Below, piece by piece: positions 26,022 to 36,600 of a DNA stretch of 64,000 nt. Each line of letters begins with the position of its first letter. Within the stretch, counting starts at the first letter, position 1. Origin of the DNA: Chitinophaga oryzae (GTDB taxonomy: Bacteria > Bacteroidota > Bacteroidia > Chitinophagales > Chitinophagaceae); assembly GCF_012516375.2 (NCBI RefSeq), contig NZ_CP051204.2, positions 4,960,001-5,024,000 of the forward strand, in the 5' to 3' direction. Below the pieces are notes generated by a model that searched no databases, was not told where the DNA came from, and saw only the letters and a list, made by a program, of their open reading frames with translations. The translations under genes were made by a program, and so were the position numbers.

Positions 26022-27143
26022 TTATATTGCTTCGCTTAAAGCTTCCTGCTCTTTGTATGTCTTCCAGTCGATGTATCCTTCCATTGTGAGGCCGTAGTGC
26101 AGCTCTCTTTTTGGAGGTGTCTGCGGCCAGTTGTGCTGCAGCCTGTCCACCAGGTCGGGGTTGGAGATAAACGGCTCTCCGAAAGCCGCGATATCGATGG
26201 TGCCGGCGTTGATCAGCCGTTCAGATTTTTCCCGGTCCATGCCGCCTGCCAGGATAATGACGCCGTCGTACCATTGCCGGAACCGTTCCAGGAAGCCTTC
26301 CGGTAATGCAAAACTCCCGCGTGACTGCTGGTCCATAATATGGATATAGGCAATTTTCCTGTCGGACAGCTCCTTCGCGAGGTACTGATAGGTAGCCTCC
26401 AGCTCGTCGTAGTGCGGCAGTTCATGCAGACCGCCATACGGTGTAAGCCGGATAGCTACTTTTGCTGCGCCTACCGCCGCTATGCTGGCGTCGATCGCTT
26501 CAAGGAGGAAACGGCTGCGGTTTTCCACGCTGCCGCCATACTGGTCCGTCCGGTTGTTGATATGCGGGTTTAAAAACTGCTCTATCAGGTAACCGTTGGC
26601 GCCATGCAGCTCTACGCCATCGAAGCCTGCTTTGACAGCGTTTTTCGCCGCACGGGCAAAATCCTGCGCTACCTGTCCCACTTCTTCCGTTGCCAGCGCG
26701 CGGGGTTTGGAAGCGGTCACAAAACCTTCCCGGCCGTTTTCGTCATATCCCCAGGCTTTGGACTGCGCCGCCTGTATGTCTGAAGCGCTTACCGGCGCCT
26801 GCCCGTTGGGCTGATTGGACGTGTGGGACACCCTGCCCACATGCCAGAGCTGGGTAAATATCTTACCTCCTTTGGCGTGCACGGCTGCCGTCACTTTCTT
26901 CCAGCCTTCCACCTGTTCGGAGGTATATAGTCCGGGGATGTACAGCACGCCTTTGGACGTATCGGATATAGCGGTCCCTTCGGTGATGATAAGTCCTGCG
27001 CCTGCGCGCTGGGAATAATAAAGGGCGTTGTTTTCGTTGGGGATACCATCAGCGTTCCTGGCCCTTGTCATGGGAGCCATCGCTATGCGGTTGTTCAGTT
27101 GCAGTGAACCGACCGTTGCCGGTTCAAAAATGTTTATGTCCAT
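26022..27143 (-). CDS. nemA: Old Yellow Enzyme family FMN-dependent ene-reductase
   Basis: Cytosolic flavoenzyme of 373 residues that reduces activated C=C bonds (enals, enones, maleimides, nitro esters) with NAD(P)H; in related bacteria it detoxifies electrophiles. Visible: N-terminal NRIAMAPMTRAR; LWHVGR near 99-104; the substrate-binding pair His180 and Asn183 and catalytic Tyr185 in ELHGANGYLIEQFLNP; the phosphate-binding C-terminal barrel segments IILAGGMD and IAAFGEPFISNPDL. Monocistronic, with its own promoter. The symbol follows the N-ethylmaleimide reductase type; other OYE names are equally possible. Confidence 0.9.
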   Translation of the reverse strand: MDINIFEPATVGSLQLNNRIAMAPMTRARNADGIPNENNALYYSQRAGAGLIITEGTAISDTSKGVLYIPGLYTSEQVEGWKKVTAAVHAKGGKIFTQLWHVGRVSHTSNQPNGQAPVSASDIQAAQSKAWGYDENGREGFVTASKPRALATEEVGQVAQDFARAAKNAVKAGFDGVELHGANGYLIEQFLNPHINNRTDQYGGSVENRSRFLLEAIDASIAAVGAAKVAIRLTPYGGLHELPHYDELEATYQYLAKELSDRKIAYIHIMDQQSRGSFALPEGFLERFRQWYDGVIILAGGMDREKSERLINAGTIDIAAFGEPFISNPDLVDRLQHNWPQTPPKRELHYGLTMEGYIDWKTYKEQEALSEAI

Positions 27144-27188
27144 GATCTTTGCTTTTATACGATCAGCCGTTTAAGGAGATCGATAGTG

Positions 27189-27219
27189 CAAATTTCCATC
27201 ATATTTAATCATCATCAAA
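27189..27219 (-). promoter_or_regulatory. Bacteroidetes-type promoter of the OYE gene
   Basis: On the minus strand TTTG (27219-27216), exactly 19 bp, then GAAATTTG (27196-27189), one base off TAnnTTTG. Transcription would start about 40 bp before the ATG at 27143. This is the best promoter match in the window with both boxes. Confidence 0.65.
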
Positions 27220-27383
27220 ATAAGTTAACTAGTAAGGTTCTATAATTATAATAATAGATAAGGAAGGATGGGGAATCCCGAAATGCGCTTACGCATACCG
27301 CAATATTACATCGCTTCGTACCCTGGTATCACGCCGGTGGGCCTGAGCAGAATAAGAAACAGGTAAAATATCCTATAAACAGG

Positions 27384-27410
27384 CGACCCTGCCACTAAGT
27401 GGCAGGGTCG
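27384..27410 (-). terminator. Terminator hairpin after the OmpA/PD40 gene
   Basis: Perfect 12-bp stem (CGACCCTGCCAC/GTGGCAGGGTCG, 3-nt loop) 39 bp after the stop codon of the last gene of the giant-protein operon. T-rich sequence (GTTTATAGG) follows on the minus strand without a clean T-run. The other bases of 27144-27449 hold the OYE promoter and nothing else recognised. Confidence 0.7.
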
Positions 27411-27449
27411 TGATATTAAAGGGCACTATTATGATTGAAGTACGTTAAA

Positions 27450-29285
27450 CTACCACTTCACCCGCAGTTCAGAACGCCTGTTCTGCTTATAATCTTCTTC
27501 TTTACAAGGTACTCCGTCCTTACAGCCGTTCACCGGCTCTTTCTCGCCTTTGTTGCTGTAATAGAGTCTTCTCGGATCGATGCCTTTATTGGCGAGGTAG
27601 TCTATCACGGCATAACAACGCAGTGCGGACAGATCAACGTTATACTGATCGCTGCCGCGGTTATCCGCAAAAGACGAGATCACTACTTTCCATTCAGGAT
27701 GACGCTTCAGCACTGCCGCCACCTCGTCCAGTATCCGGCGGGATTCCGTCAGCAGTACGGCGCTGTTATAGTCGTACAGGAACTTCAGTTCTTCCAGTTT
27801 TCTTTTATCTGTTTCTTCTTCTGCGGTGTGTTTCCTTTCTGTCGGGCGGGGACGTTCACCCGTGGCCGGCGGCTGCGTATTGCCCGCAACAGGCGGTTGC
27901 GCATTGCCTTCGACCGGCGGCTGACCAGCGTTTTCGCCGGTACCTACCCTGCTGAAATAATCAGGATCGGAGAAATAATAGATATCATCCCTGCCTAAAC
28001 CGCCTCGTCTGCTGGAAGCCATGTAGCCTTCGTAGCCGTTGCGTTTTAAGATCAGGCCGATATCGTCTGCACCGGAATTGAAAGGTAACTTCATGTTCTC
28101 CGGTGTTTCCCAGGTTGACTTTGTTCCTTTTACCCGGTAGATGTCATAGCCACCTAAACCTGCGTGTCCTCTGCTGGAGAAATAAAGTATCCCCTCTTCA
28201 TTGACCGTGGGAAATGTTTCTGCGGCTACCGTGTTGATCTGGCTGCCACAGTTGACCGGCGTTCCCCAGGAACCATCGGCCTGCTTTTCGGCATACCAGA
28301 TATCGCTCTGCCCTTGTCCGCCGGGGCGGTCGGACACAAAATACAGGATATCGCCGTCGGAGCTCAGCACCGCGTGACTGGAGGAATATCCATCGCTGTT
28401 AATACCTGCCAGGGGCGCCAGCGGCTCCCATTGCCCGTTCTTTTTAACGGATTGATATAACTGCAGATGACGGACACCGTTCACAACACCTTTCCCCGTG
28501 TAAGGCACGCCTTTGCCTTGTATATTGATGGTAGCGTACAGTGTGTCTTCTGTTCGGTTCATGCATACAGGCCCGATATGATAATCGTATTTGCCCAGCA
28601 GTTTGGGCACCAGCTCCTCCAGGAAAGCGCCGTTACCACCCGTGTATTGCTGGTAAATGTACGCTTTGTAGTAAGGCTGGTCGGTACGTTTGTCGATAGG
28701 CGGATTAGCCTGCGAACCGCTGCTCAGTGCCAGGGAACGGTACCCGTTGGACATCAGCAGCAATCCTTTCTGCACCACGCCGCTCACCAGGTCGGAGCTG
28801 GAAGTGTTCAGCTCTTTGACGGGCATTAGTTGCACAGGCGCACTTTGTTTGATCCAGACAGCGGCGCTGTCACAGCTTTTCAGGGCAATACTTTTTAATT
28901 GCAGGCTGTCCGCATTGGCGGTGGTAAACAACGCATATTGCGTTTTGGCTTCTTCATACTGTTCCAGCTGCCGCAGCGCTTCGCCATAGGCGAAATAAGC
29001 CGCAGCCGGGCGGTCGGCCCGGGTGGTGATCTCCTTGTATATATCGGTAGCTTCTTTGTAGTAACCGATCTCCTGGTAGCTACGGGCCATCTTCATCAGT
29101 TGCTCTGCCGGCATCTTATCCCCTTTCTGGCGGGCAATCCTGTTATAAAGCGCTCCTGCCACTGCATACTCCTGTCTTGCATAAGCCGCTTCGGCCAGCT
29201 GCAGCACGCTTTTCTGTTCCTGGCCGTAGAGGTTGGCGGCAGACAGCAGCATCAGCGGAATCATTATTCTGGTACAACGTATCAT
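27450..29285 (-). CDS. OmpA-family protein with TPR and PD40 propeller
   Basis: Periplasmic/outer-membrane protein of 611 residues, last gene of the giant-protein operon. Signal peptide 1-21; TPR-like helices about 22-140 (YNRIARQKGD, EALRQLEQYEEAK); WD40-like PD40 propeller about 170-445 with repeated ILYFVSDRPGGQGQSDIWYA and ILYFSSRGHAGLGGYDIY motifs; a Pro-rich linker with three QPPVxGN-type units; OmpA peptidoglycan-binding domain about 495-611 (YDYNSAVLLTESRRILDEV, NRGSDQYNVDLSALRC, NRRSELRV). The layout is like the T9SS proteins PorE/SprE-associated OmpA factors; it probably tethers the PorP/SprF partner to the cell wall. 19 bp downstream of porP. Confidence 0.9.
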   Translation of the reverse strand: MIRCTRIMIPLMLLSAANLYGQEQKSVLQLAEAAYARQEYAVAGALYNRIARQKGDKMPAEQLMKMARSYQEIGYYKEATDIYKEITTRADRPAAAYFAYGEALRQLEQYEEAKTQYALFTTANADSLQLKSIALKSCDSAAVWIKQSAPVQLMPVKELNTSSSDLVSGVVQKGLLLMSNGYRSLALSSGSQANPPIDKRTDQPYYKAYIYQQYTGGNGAFLEELVPKLLGKYDYHIGPVCMNRTEDTLYATINIQGKGVPYTGKGVVNGVRHLQLYQSVKKNGQWEPLAPLAGINSDGYSSSHAVLSSDGDILYFVSDRPGGQGQSDIWYAEKQADGSWGTPVNCGSQINTVAAETFPTVNEEGILYFSSRGHAGLGGYDIYRVKGTKSTWETPENMKLPFNSGADDIGLILKRNGYEGYMASSRRGGLGRDDIYYFSDPDYFSRVGTGENAGQPPVEGNAQPPVAGNTQPPATGERPRPTERKHTAEEETDKRKLEELKFLYDYNSAVLLTESRRILDEVAAVLKRHPEWKVVISSFADNRGSDQYNVDLSALRCYAVIDYLANKGIDPRRLYYSNKGEKEPVNGCKDGVPCKEEDYKQNRRSELRVKW

Positions 29286-29304
29286 AGCGGGTAATAACTA
29301 AGGT

Positions 29305-30306
29305 TTAAAAATACCGGGGGTTCTTCACGGTGTAGTTTTTCGACGGGATCAGGAAGCCCAGAGATATTTCATGTGATCCTCCCTGATAACCGGCCATTTT
29401 GTTGATGGTCAGGTCATAGGCGTACCCGATGCGCAGCTTCTCTGTGGCATAAAACTCCACCATTACACTGGCAGCGTCCAGTTCACTAAGGTCTTTCTGC
29501 AAATTGGTTTTGCTCCACAATCCCACACCAGTGCGGTAAGAAGCGCCTACCCACAGTTTCTCGCCGATCAGCAGGAAAGCGTTGAGGTCCACATTGGTAG
29601 GTCCTTTAAAATCTTCCTTGATCAGGATTGACGGTTTCAACGCCAAATTTTCACTCAGCTGGAACATAGCGCCGGTGGTGATATACAGGTGCTGTGTTTT
29701 ACGGATCGTGGAATAGTTGTTCCCTTTCCAGTTGTAGCGCGTGGCGTCGGTATACAGTGAAAACAGGTCCATCACAGAGGCGCCGGCATAAAAGCGGGGT
29801 GTGTAGTAATAGATCCCGAAACGGGCATCCGGCACCCATACGCTCTTTTTGCCCAGCGGTATGGCCGCGTCCTCGTTATCGATGTACTGCAGTGCCGTTC
29901 CGTCGATGGAATACTGGGTAACGCCGCCGCCTATACCGAGGCAAAGGCGACGGGTATCTTCATCATCCAGCGGAATGCGGTACGAGTAAGAACCGTAGAG
30001 TGACAGGGCGTCCTGCGGCCCCGATTTATCAAACAACATCTGCACTCCCAACCCCACCTTGTTGTCGCTGGCGGGTGTCACCCCGTCGAGCGAAATACCG
30101 CCCGTACGGGGTGCACCGGGGAACCCGGCCCACTGGTGACGATAGATGGCGTTCACATACAGGTCTTCCTTATAGCCTGCGTAGGCGGGGTTAACACTTA
30201 ACCCGTTGAAGATGTACTGGCTGAACTGTATGTTCTGTTGCGCCACGCCGTGCCTACTTATTGCCAGCAGCAAGACCATTATTCCCGCTCTGAGTACTTT
30301 TTGCAT
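29305..30306 (-). CDS. PorP/SprF family type IX secretion outer-membrane protein
   Basis: Outer-membrane beta-barrel of 333 residues. Signal peptide 1-22 (ending VAQQ); family signature IQFSQYIFNGLSVNPAYAGYKEDLY at the mature N-terminus and GISLDGV further on; C-terminal strand ISLGFLIPSK. In known systems SprF-like proteins are needed to secrete or attach one partner with a type B (CHU_C) signal, encoded next to them. Here the partner is the giant protein 37 bp upstream, and the OmpA gene follows 19 bp downstream, so the three are one operon. Confidence 0.94.
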   Translation of the reverse strand: MQKVLRAGIMVLLLAISRHGVAQQNIQFSQYIFNGLSVNPAYAGYKEDLYVNAIYRHQWAGFPGAPRTGGISLDGVTPASDNKVGLGVQMLFDKSGPQDALSLYGSYSYRIPLDDEDTRRLCLGIGGGVTQYSIDGTALQYIDNEDAAIPLGKKSVWVPDARFGIYYYTPRFYAGASVMDLFSLYTDATRYNWKGNNYSTIRKTQHLYITTGAMFQLSENLALKPSILIKEDFKGPTNVDLNAFLLIGEKLWVGASYRTGVGLWSKTNLQKDLSELDAASVMVEFYATEKLRIGYAYDLTINKMAGYQGGSHEISLGFLIPSKNYTVKNPRYF

Positions 30307-30343
30307 CTTTTACTTTTTTTGTAGCAGATATAATTGTTAGCTC

Positions 30344-30610
30344 TTACCGTAATATGGTGATCCACCCTTTATATTTCTTAACACCTTCCGGCTTCCGTAC
30401 TTCCAGGATATAGTAGTAGGTCGCTTCGTTCAGGTTGGAACCGTCCCAGTCATTACGGTAATCTTTGGACTGATATACCATGCTGCCCCAACGGTTGTAG
30501 ATATAAATAGCTGATCCCGGGTATTTTTCCAGACCGCCGATGATGAACCTTTCGTTCTTACCATCGCCGTTCGGTGTGATGACGTTCGGGAATGACAGGT
30601 CAGACCCTTC
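30344..30610 (-). other. CHU_C type B T9SS sorting domain of the giant protein
   Basis: The last 88 residues carry the gliding-motility-associated C-terminal domain: [13 protein letters not shown], the IYNRWG strand, a W-D-G loop and a final [10 protein letters not shown] strand. In Flavobacterium such domains need an SprF-like partner for secretion; porP/sprF is the next gene. Confidence 0.93.
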
Positions 30611-33600
30611 TATCGCCACGCTGGATGCCGCCACGTTGTTGGTGCTGTCTGCATCCGGCATGTTGGTGCTGTAAGCGCTGGCTTCGTTGATGAGCTGTCC
30701 GCCTTCTATTACGCGGGTGGTCAGCGTCATTTGTACGGAAGCGCCTACTGCCAGGTCACCGATATTCCATTCTACCAGTTTGGTTGCCGGCGATACGGTC
30801 ACCTCGCCTCTTTCTGCCGAAGTATTGGTCGGCACGTCCAGCTGAACAGGCAGACGGTCTTCCGCTCTCACGCTGGTCACCGGAATGTTGCCGGCGTTGC
30901 GTACGGTGATGCGGTACGTCAGGTTCTGTCCCATGCGGTAAGGTCCTGTTGCCGGGGCCACGATCTCTTTGGTGATCACCAGGTCGCCCGCCAGTTTATC
31001 CGTGTCCGTGATGGTGACAGTCGCTTCTTTGGCGGCGCCGGCAGTGAAGGTGTAGCTGGCCGATTTTCCGCCGGTAAGCATGAACACCACTGTTTCCGGT
31101 GATTCTACTTCCGTGTCGTCCAGTACGCTCACCGGAACGGTTACACGGTTGGCGCCTGCCGGGATGGTGATGGTGCCGGTGATCGCCGTGTAGTCAGCAT
31201 CCGGTGTGGCGCTGCCGCTGATCATGTATTGTATGATGATCGGATCGGCGGTACGTTTGCCGCTGGCCAGGCTGATGGTGAATTCACCATTAACGTTCGG
31301 CTCAGTGGCGTCCGGCTTGCTGGCTGTCACCAGCAGACTGAGATCTGTATGGTCGTCATCAGCGATGCTGACAGTGGCTGTTTTGTTGGCGCCTACAGTG
31401 TAGGTGATGCCGGCCGACTTACCACCGGTGATGGTGAGTCCCGCTGTTTCCACCGGTTCTATCAGGTCATCGTCGGATACGTTCACCGGTACGGCTACAC
31501 TGTTTTTGCCTGCCGGGATGACTGCCGTGCCTGTGAGGGCGGTGTAGTCGGTGCCCGGAGCAGCAGTACCGGCAACGGTGTAAGTCACGGTGATGTCGGC
31601 CGCAGGTACCTTTCCACCAGCAAGGCTGATGGTAAACTCTCCTGCTGTCGCCGGTTCAGCCGCATTGGCTTTGCTGGCGCTGACTACCAGGTCGAGGTTA
31701 TCATCGTCGTCATCGGCGATGGTCACGGTAGCCGTGACAGCTGCGCCCGGCTTGAAGGCAAGGCTGCCAGCCTGGCCACCGGTACCCGTGATGATCACGG
31801 TCTCATCTCCTTCTATCAGCTGGTCGTCTGTAACGGTAACCGGTACGGCTACACTGTTCTGACCTGCCGGGATGGTAACGGTGCCGCTCAGGGTGGTGTA
31901 ATCTGTACCACCGGTGGCAGTACCTGCTACTGTGTAGGTGGCGGTGATGTCCATGGCTGCGGTGACGCCGGCCGGGAGACTGATATTAAAGCTGCCGTTA
32001 GTGGCTGGTTCTGCACCGTCCGCACCTTTGGTAACGTTCAGCACCAGGTTGGCGTCGGTGGTCTCATCGTCGAGGATGTTGACCGTAGCGTTGCCGGCAG
32101 CGGTGTAGGTGAAATTGGCGGATGTTGCGCCGGTCTGCGTCAGGACCACGGTTTCGGTACCTTCTATTACTTTATCGTCCTGTACAGTCACCGGTATGCT
32201 GATGCTGTTCTGGCCTGCCGGGATGGTTACTGTACCGGTGAGCGCGGTGTAATCAGCGTTAGCGGTAGCGGTACCTGCCACGGTGTAGTTCAGGGTAATG
32301 GCTTCGGAAGAAGTGATACCCGCCGGCAGACTGATGGTGAAGTTGCCGTTAGTAGCCGGTTCAGCGCCATCCGCACCTTTGGCGGCTGTCAGTACCATTT
32401 TAGCAGGTGTTTTGCTTTCATCGTCCGCGATGTTAACGGTAGCATTGCCATTGCCGGTGAAGGTGAAGTGGGCCGATGTGCCACCGTTGAGGGTGGCGAC
32501 TACTGTCTCTGTCACTTCTATGATCTGATCGTCGGTGACGGTCACCGGTACGGCTACACTATTCTGGCCTGCCGGGATGACTACGGTGCCGGTGAGGGCG
32601 GTGTAGTCAGCACCTGCGGTAGCGGTACCTGCCACAGTATAGTTTACGCTGATGTCTTCAGAAGAAGTGATACCTGTCGGCAGGCTCACGTTGAAGTTGC
32701 CGTTGGTAGACGGTTCTGCGCCGTCTGCACCTTTGGTGATGTTCAGTACCATGCTTGCAGGCGTGGTGCTTTCGTTGTCCGCGATGTTCACGGTGGCATT
32801 ACCGTTGCCGGTAAGGGTGAAGCTGGTGGACGTTCCGCCATTCAGTGTCATGATCACGGTTTCTGTCTGTTCAATCACCTGGTCGTCTTTCACGGTCACC
32901 GGTACGGCTACACTGTTGCGGCCTGCCGGTATCGTGATCGTTCCGGTGATGGCGGTATAGTCTGTGCCGCTGGTGGCCGTGCCGCTGGTGCTGTAGTTCA
33001 CTTTGATGTCTTCTGAGGCCACGATGCCGGCAGGGAGACTAACAGTGAAGCTGCCATTGGTCGCCGGTTCTGATGCATCGGTCGTTTTCACGATGTTCAG
33101 GGTGCGGTTGGCCGGCGTGTTTTCATCATCAATGATGTTCACGGTTGCGCTGCCGCCACCGGTAAAGGTGAAGCTGGTGGATGCGCCGCTGGTGATGGCC
33201 ATCACTACCGTTTCGGTGTTTTCCATTATCTGGTCGTTGATCACCGGTACCGGTATGGTCACCTTGTTCTGGCCAGCCGGGATGATCACGGTTCCGCTGA
33301 GGGCGGTGTAATCCACACCGCTTGCAGCTGTGCCGGCGATGGTGTATTTCACCGTTACCGCTTCTGCGGCAGTGATTCCGTTAGGCAGGCCGATGGTGAA
33401 CTCACCATTGGTGCCCGGTTCTGCCGCATCCCTGGTGGCGGTTACCGTAATAACACGGTTGGCTGCGATGTCATCATTATCATTGATGTTTACAGTGGCG
33501 CTGGTATTACCCGTGAAGGTGAAGTTGGCCGAAGCGCCGCCTGCCAGTGTCATTACTACTGTTTCTGTATTCTCTATGATCTGGTCGTCGATCACCGGGA

Positions 33601-36600
33601 CCGGTATGGTCACGCTGTTCTGACCGGCCGTGAGGATAACGGTGCCACCCAGGGTGGTGTAGTCCGTACCTGTGGTAGCGGTGCCACCTACCGTGTAGTT
33701 GATCGTCACGTTTTCTGCGGCGGTGATACCGGCAGGCAGGCTGATGGTAAAGGCGCCGTTGGTGCCTGGTTCTGCTGCGTCGATCGCTTTCGCTACGGTC
33801 AGCACACGGTTGGCTGCCACGTTGTCGTTATCGGCGATGTTCACGGTATCGTTGTTATTACCAGCATAGGTAAAGCTGGTGGATGTTCCGCCGGTGAGCG
33901 TCATGATCACGGTTTCGGTGGTTTCGATGATCCTATCATCTTTCACGGTCACGGGGACGGCTACACTGTTCTGACCTGCCGGGATGACTACGGCGCCGGT
34001 GATGGCGGTGTAGTCTGTATCTGCGGTGGCAGTGCCGCCGATGGTGTAGTTCACCGTGATGTCTTCAGCAGCGGTGATGCCTGTCGGCAGGCCGATATTA
34101 AAGCTGCCGTTGGTGGCCGGTTCTGCCGCATCGCTGCCTTTGGTCACTACCAGTACGCGGTTAGCGGTGGTGGCGTCGTCATCGGCGATGTCCAGGCTGG
34201 CTACACCGGCAGTATCGCTGGCCGTGTAGGTGAAGCTGGCGGAGCTGCCGCCGGTGAGCGTCATGATCACGGTTTCAGTGCCTTCGATGATCTTATCATC
34301 GGTCACCGTTACCGGTACAGACACGCCTGGCTGACCCGCAGGGATCACGACGGTACCTGTCAGACTGGTGTAGTCGGTGCCGTTTTTAGCGGTGCCGCTG
34401 ATGGTGTAGGTCGCAGTGATATCTTCCGCGGCGGTGACAGCAGCAGGCAGGCTTACATAGAAGCTGCCGTTGGTGCCCGGTTCTGCCGCATTGGCCGTTC
34501 TCACTACCTGCAGTACGCGGTTGCCGTCCACATTATCGTCATCAGCGATGGTCACAGCAGCATTACCGTTGGTGGTGCTGGCGGTGAAGTTAAAGCTGGT
34601 GCTGGCGCCGTTGGTCAGGGTGAGTACCACTGTTTCGTTGCTTTCTATGATGTTATCGTCGATCACGTTCACCGGAACGAATACGGTGTCCTGTCCTGCC
34701 GGGATGACTACCGTGCCGCTGAGGGCGCCGTAATCAGTGCCGCTGGTGGCGGTACCGGCGATGGTGTAGTTCACGGTAATATCTTCGGCCGAGGTTACTC
34801 CTCCAGGCAGGCTGATAGCGAAGCGGCCGTTAGTACCTGGTTCTGCTGCATTGCCTGCATTGTTTACGCTCAGCACCCTGTTGGCGGCGGTGTTATCGTC
34901 ATCTGCGATGTTCACGGTAGCGTTGCCGCTGGTGCTGCTTGCCACGAGCGTAAAGCTGGTGGATGTAGCCCCTGTAGCCGTCATTATTACTGTTTCTGTA
35001 TTTTCTATGATCTTATCGTCTTTCACGGTAACCGGTACAGTGATGCTGGTAAGGCCGGCCGGGATCACCACGCTGCCGTTCAGGGTAACGTAGTCATCAC
35101 CTGCGGTGGCGGTACCACCGATGGTATAGTTCACGGTGATGTCTTCCGAAGCGGTGTAACCTGCAGGCAGGCTCACAGAGAAGGAGCCGTTGGTGGCCGG
35201 TTCTGCGGCATCTGCCGGATTGAGCACGCTCACGATCAGGTTGGCCGCCACATTATCATCGTCGGCGATGTTCACCGTAGCGTTGCCGCTGGTGGTGCTG
35301 GCCGTGAAAGTAAAGTTAGCGCTGTTGCCGCCGGTCAGGGTCATCAGTACGCTTTCCGTGGTTTCAATCACTTTGTCGTCGATGACCGGCACGGTCACGA
35401 ATACCGTGTCTTTACCTGCCGGGATGGTGGCAGTGCCGCTCAGAGCGGTGTAATCCTTACCGCTGGCAGCGGTGCCGGCGATGGTGTAGTTCACCGTGAT
35501 GGCTTCTGCGGCGGTGATACCTTTGGGCAGACTGATAGCGAATACGCCATTGGTGCCCGGTTCGGCTGCATCGGTCATTTTGGTGACAGACAGGATGCGG
35601 TTGGCCGCTGTGTTGTCGTCATCGGCGATGTTCACCGTATCGTTGCCATTACCGGTGAAGGTGAAGCTGGCAGAGCTGCCGCCGTTGAGCGTCATGATCA
35701 CGGTTTCTGTTGTTTCTATCAGCTGATCGTCGATCACGGGTACCTGTACGGTAGCGCCAGGCTGGCCGGCAGGGATGACTACGGTGCCCGGGAGCGCCGT
35801 GTAGTCCGTGCCACTGATGGCGGTGCCGGTGATAGTGTAGTTCACCGTGATGTCTTCTGCCGCGGTATAGCCGGCTGGCAGGCTCACCGTGAAGGAACCG
35901 TTGACATTAGGCTCTGCTGCGTCGCTGGCCCGGGCCACGGTCAACACCAGGTTGGCTGCCACCGCGTCGTCATCGGCGATGTTCACCGTTGCGTTGCCGG
36001 TACCGGTGAAAGTAAAGCTGCCGGAGGAACCTCCTGCCAGGGTGGCGATCACCGTTTCGGCAGGCTCGATGATTTTGTCATCGGCCACCGTCACAGGAAT
36101 GTCGACACTGTCGGTACCTGCCGGGATGACTACCGTGCCGCTCAGGGCCACATAGTCAGTACCCGCGGCGGCGGTGCCTGTCACGGTATAATTCACCGTG
36201 ATGTCTTCGGCTGCGGTGATACCTGCAGGGAGCCCTACTCTGAAGGCGCCGCTGGTAGCCGGTTCGGCCGCGTCTTTGTTCCGCGCTATGCCCAGTACGA
36301 GGTTCGCAGGAACGGTATTTTCATCATCGGTGATGTTAACCGTAGCGTTGCCGTTGCTGCTGCTGGGCACCAGGCTGAAGCTGGTGCTGGTGCCGCCGGT
36401 CAGGGTAACTATCACGGTCTCTGTCGGTTCGATGATCTTATCGTCTTTCACAGTAACCGGCAGGAATACGGTGTCTTCACCGGCCGGCAGTACAATAGAT
36501 CCGCCAAGGGCTGTGTAGTCGGCTCCGCTGGTAGCGGTACCGGCCACGGTATAGTTCACCGTGATATTCTGTGAGGCGGTATAACCCGCAGGCAGGCTGA

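Noticed and set aside
31229..33016. Long plus-strand reading frame (595 codons) opposite the Calx-beta array
   Set aside because: It is a shadow of the repetitive codon pattern on the other strand: composition is Cys/His/Gly-rich, it repeats with the same period as the array, and it has no domain.
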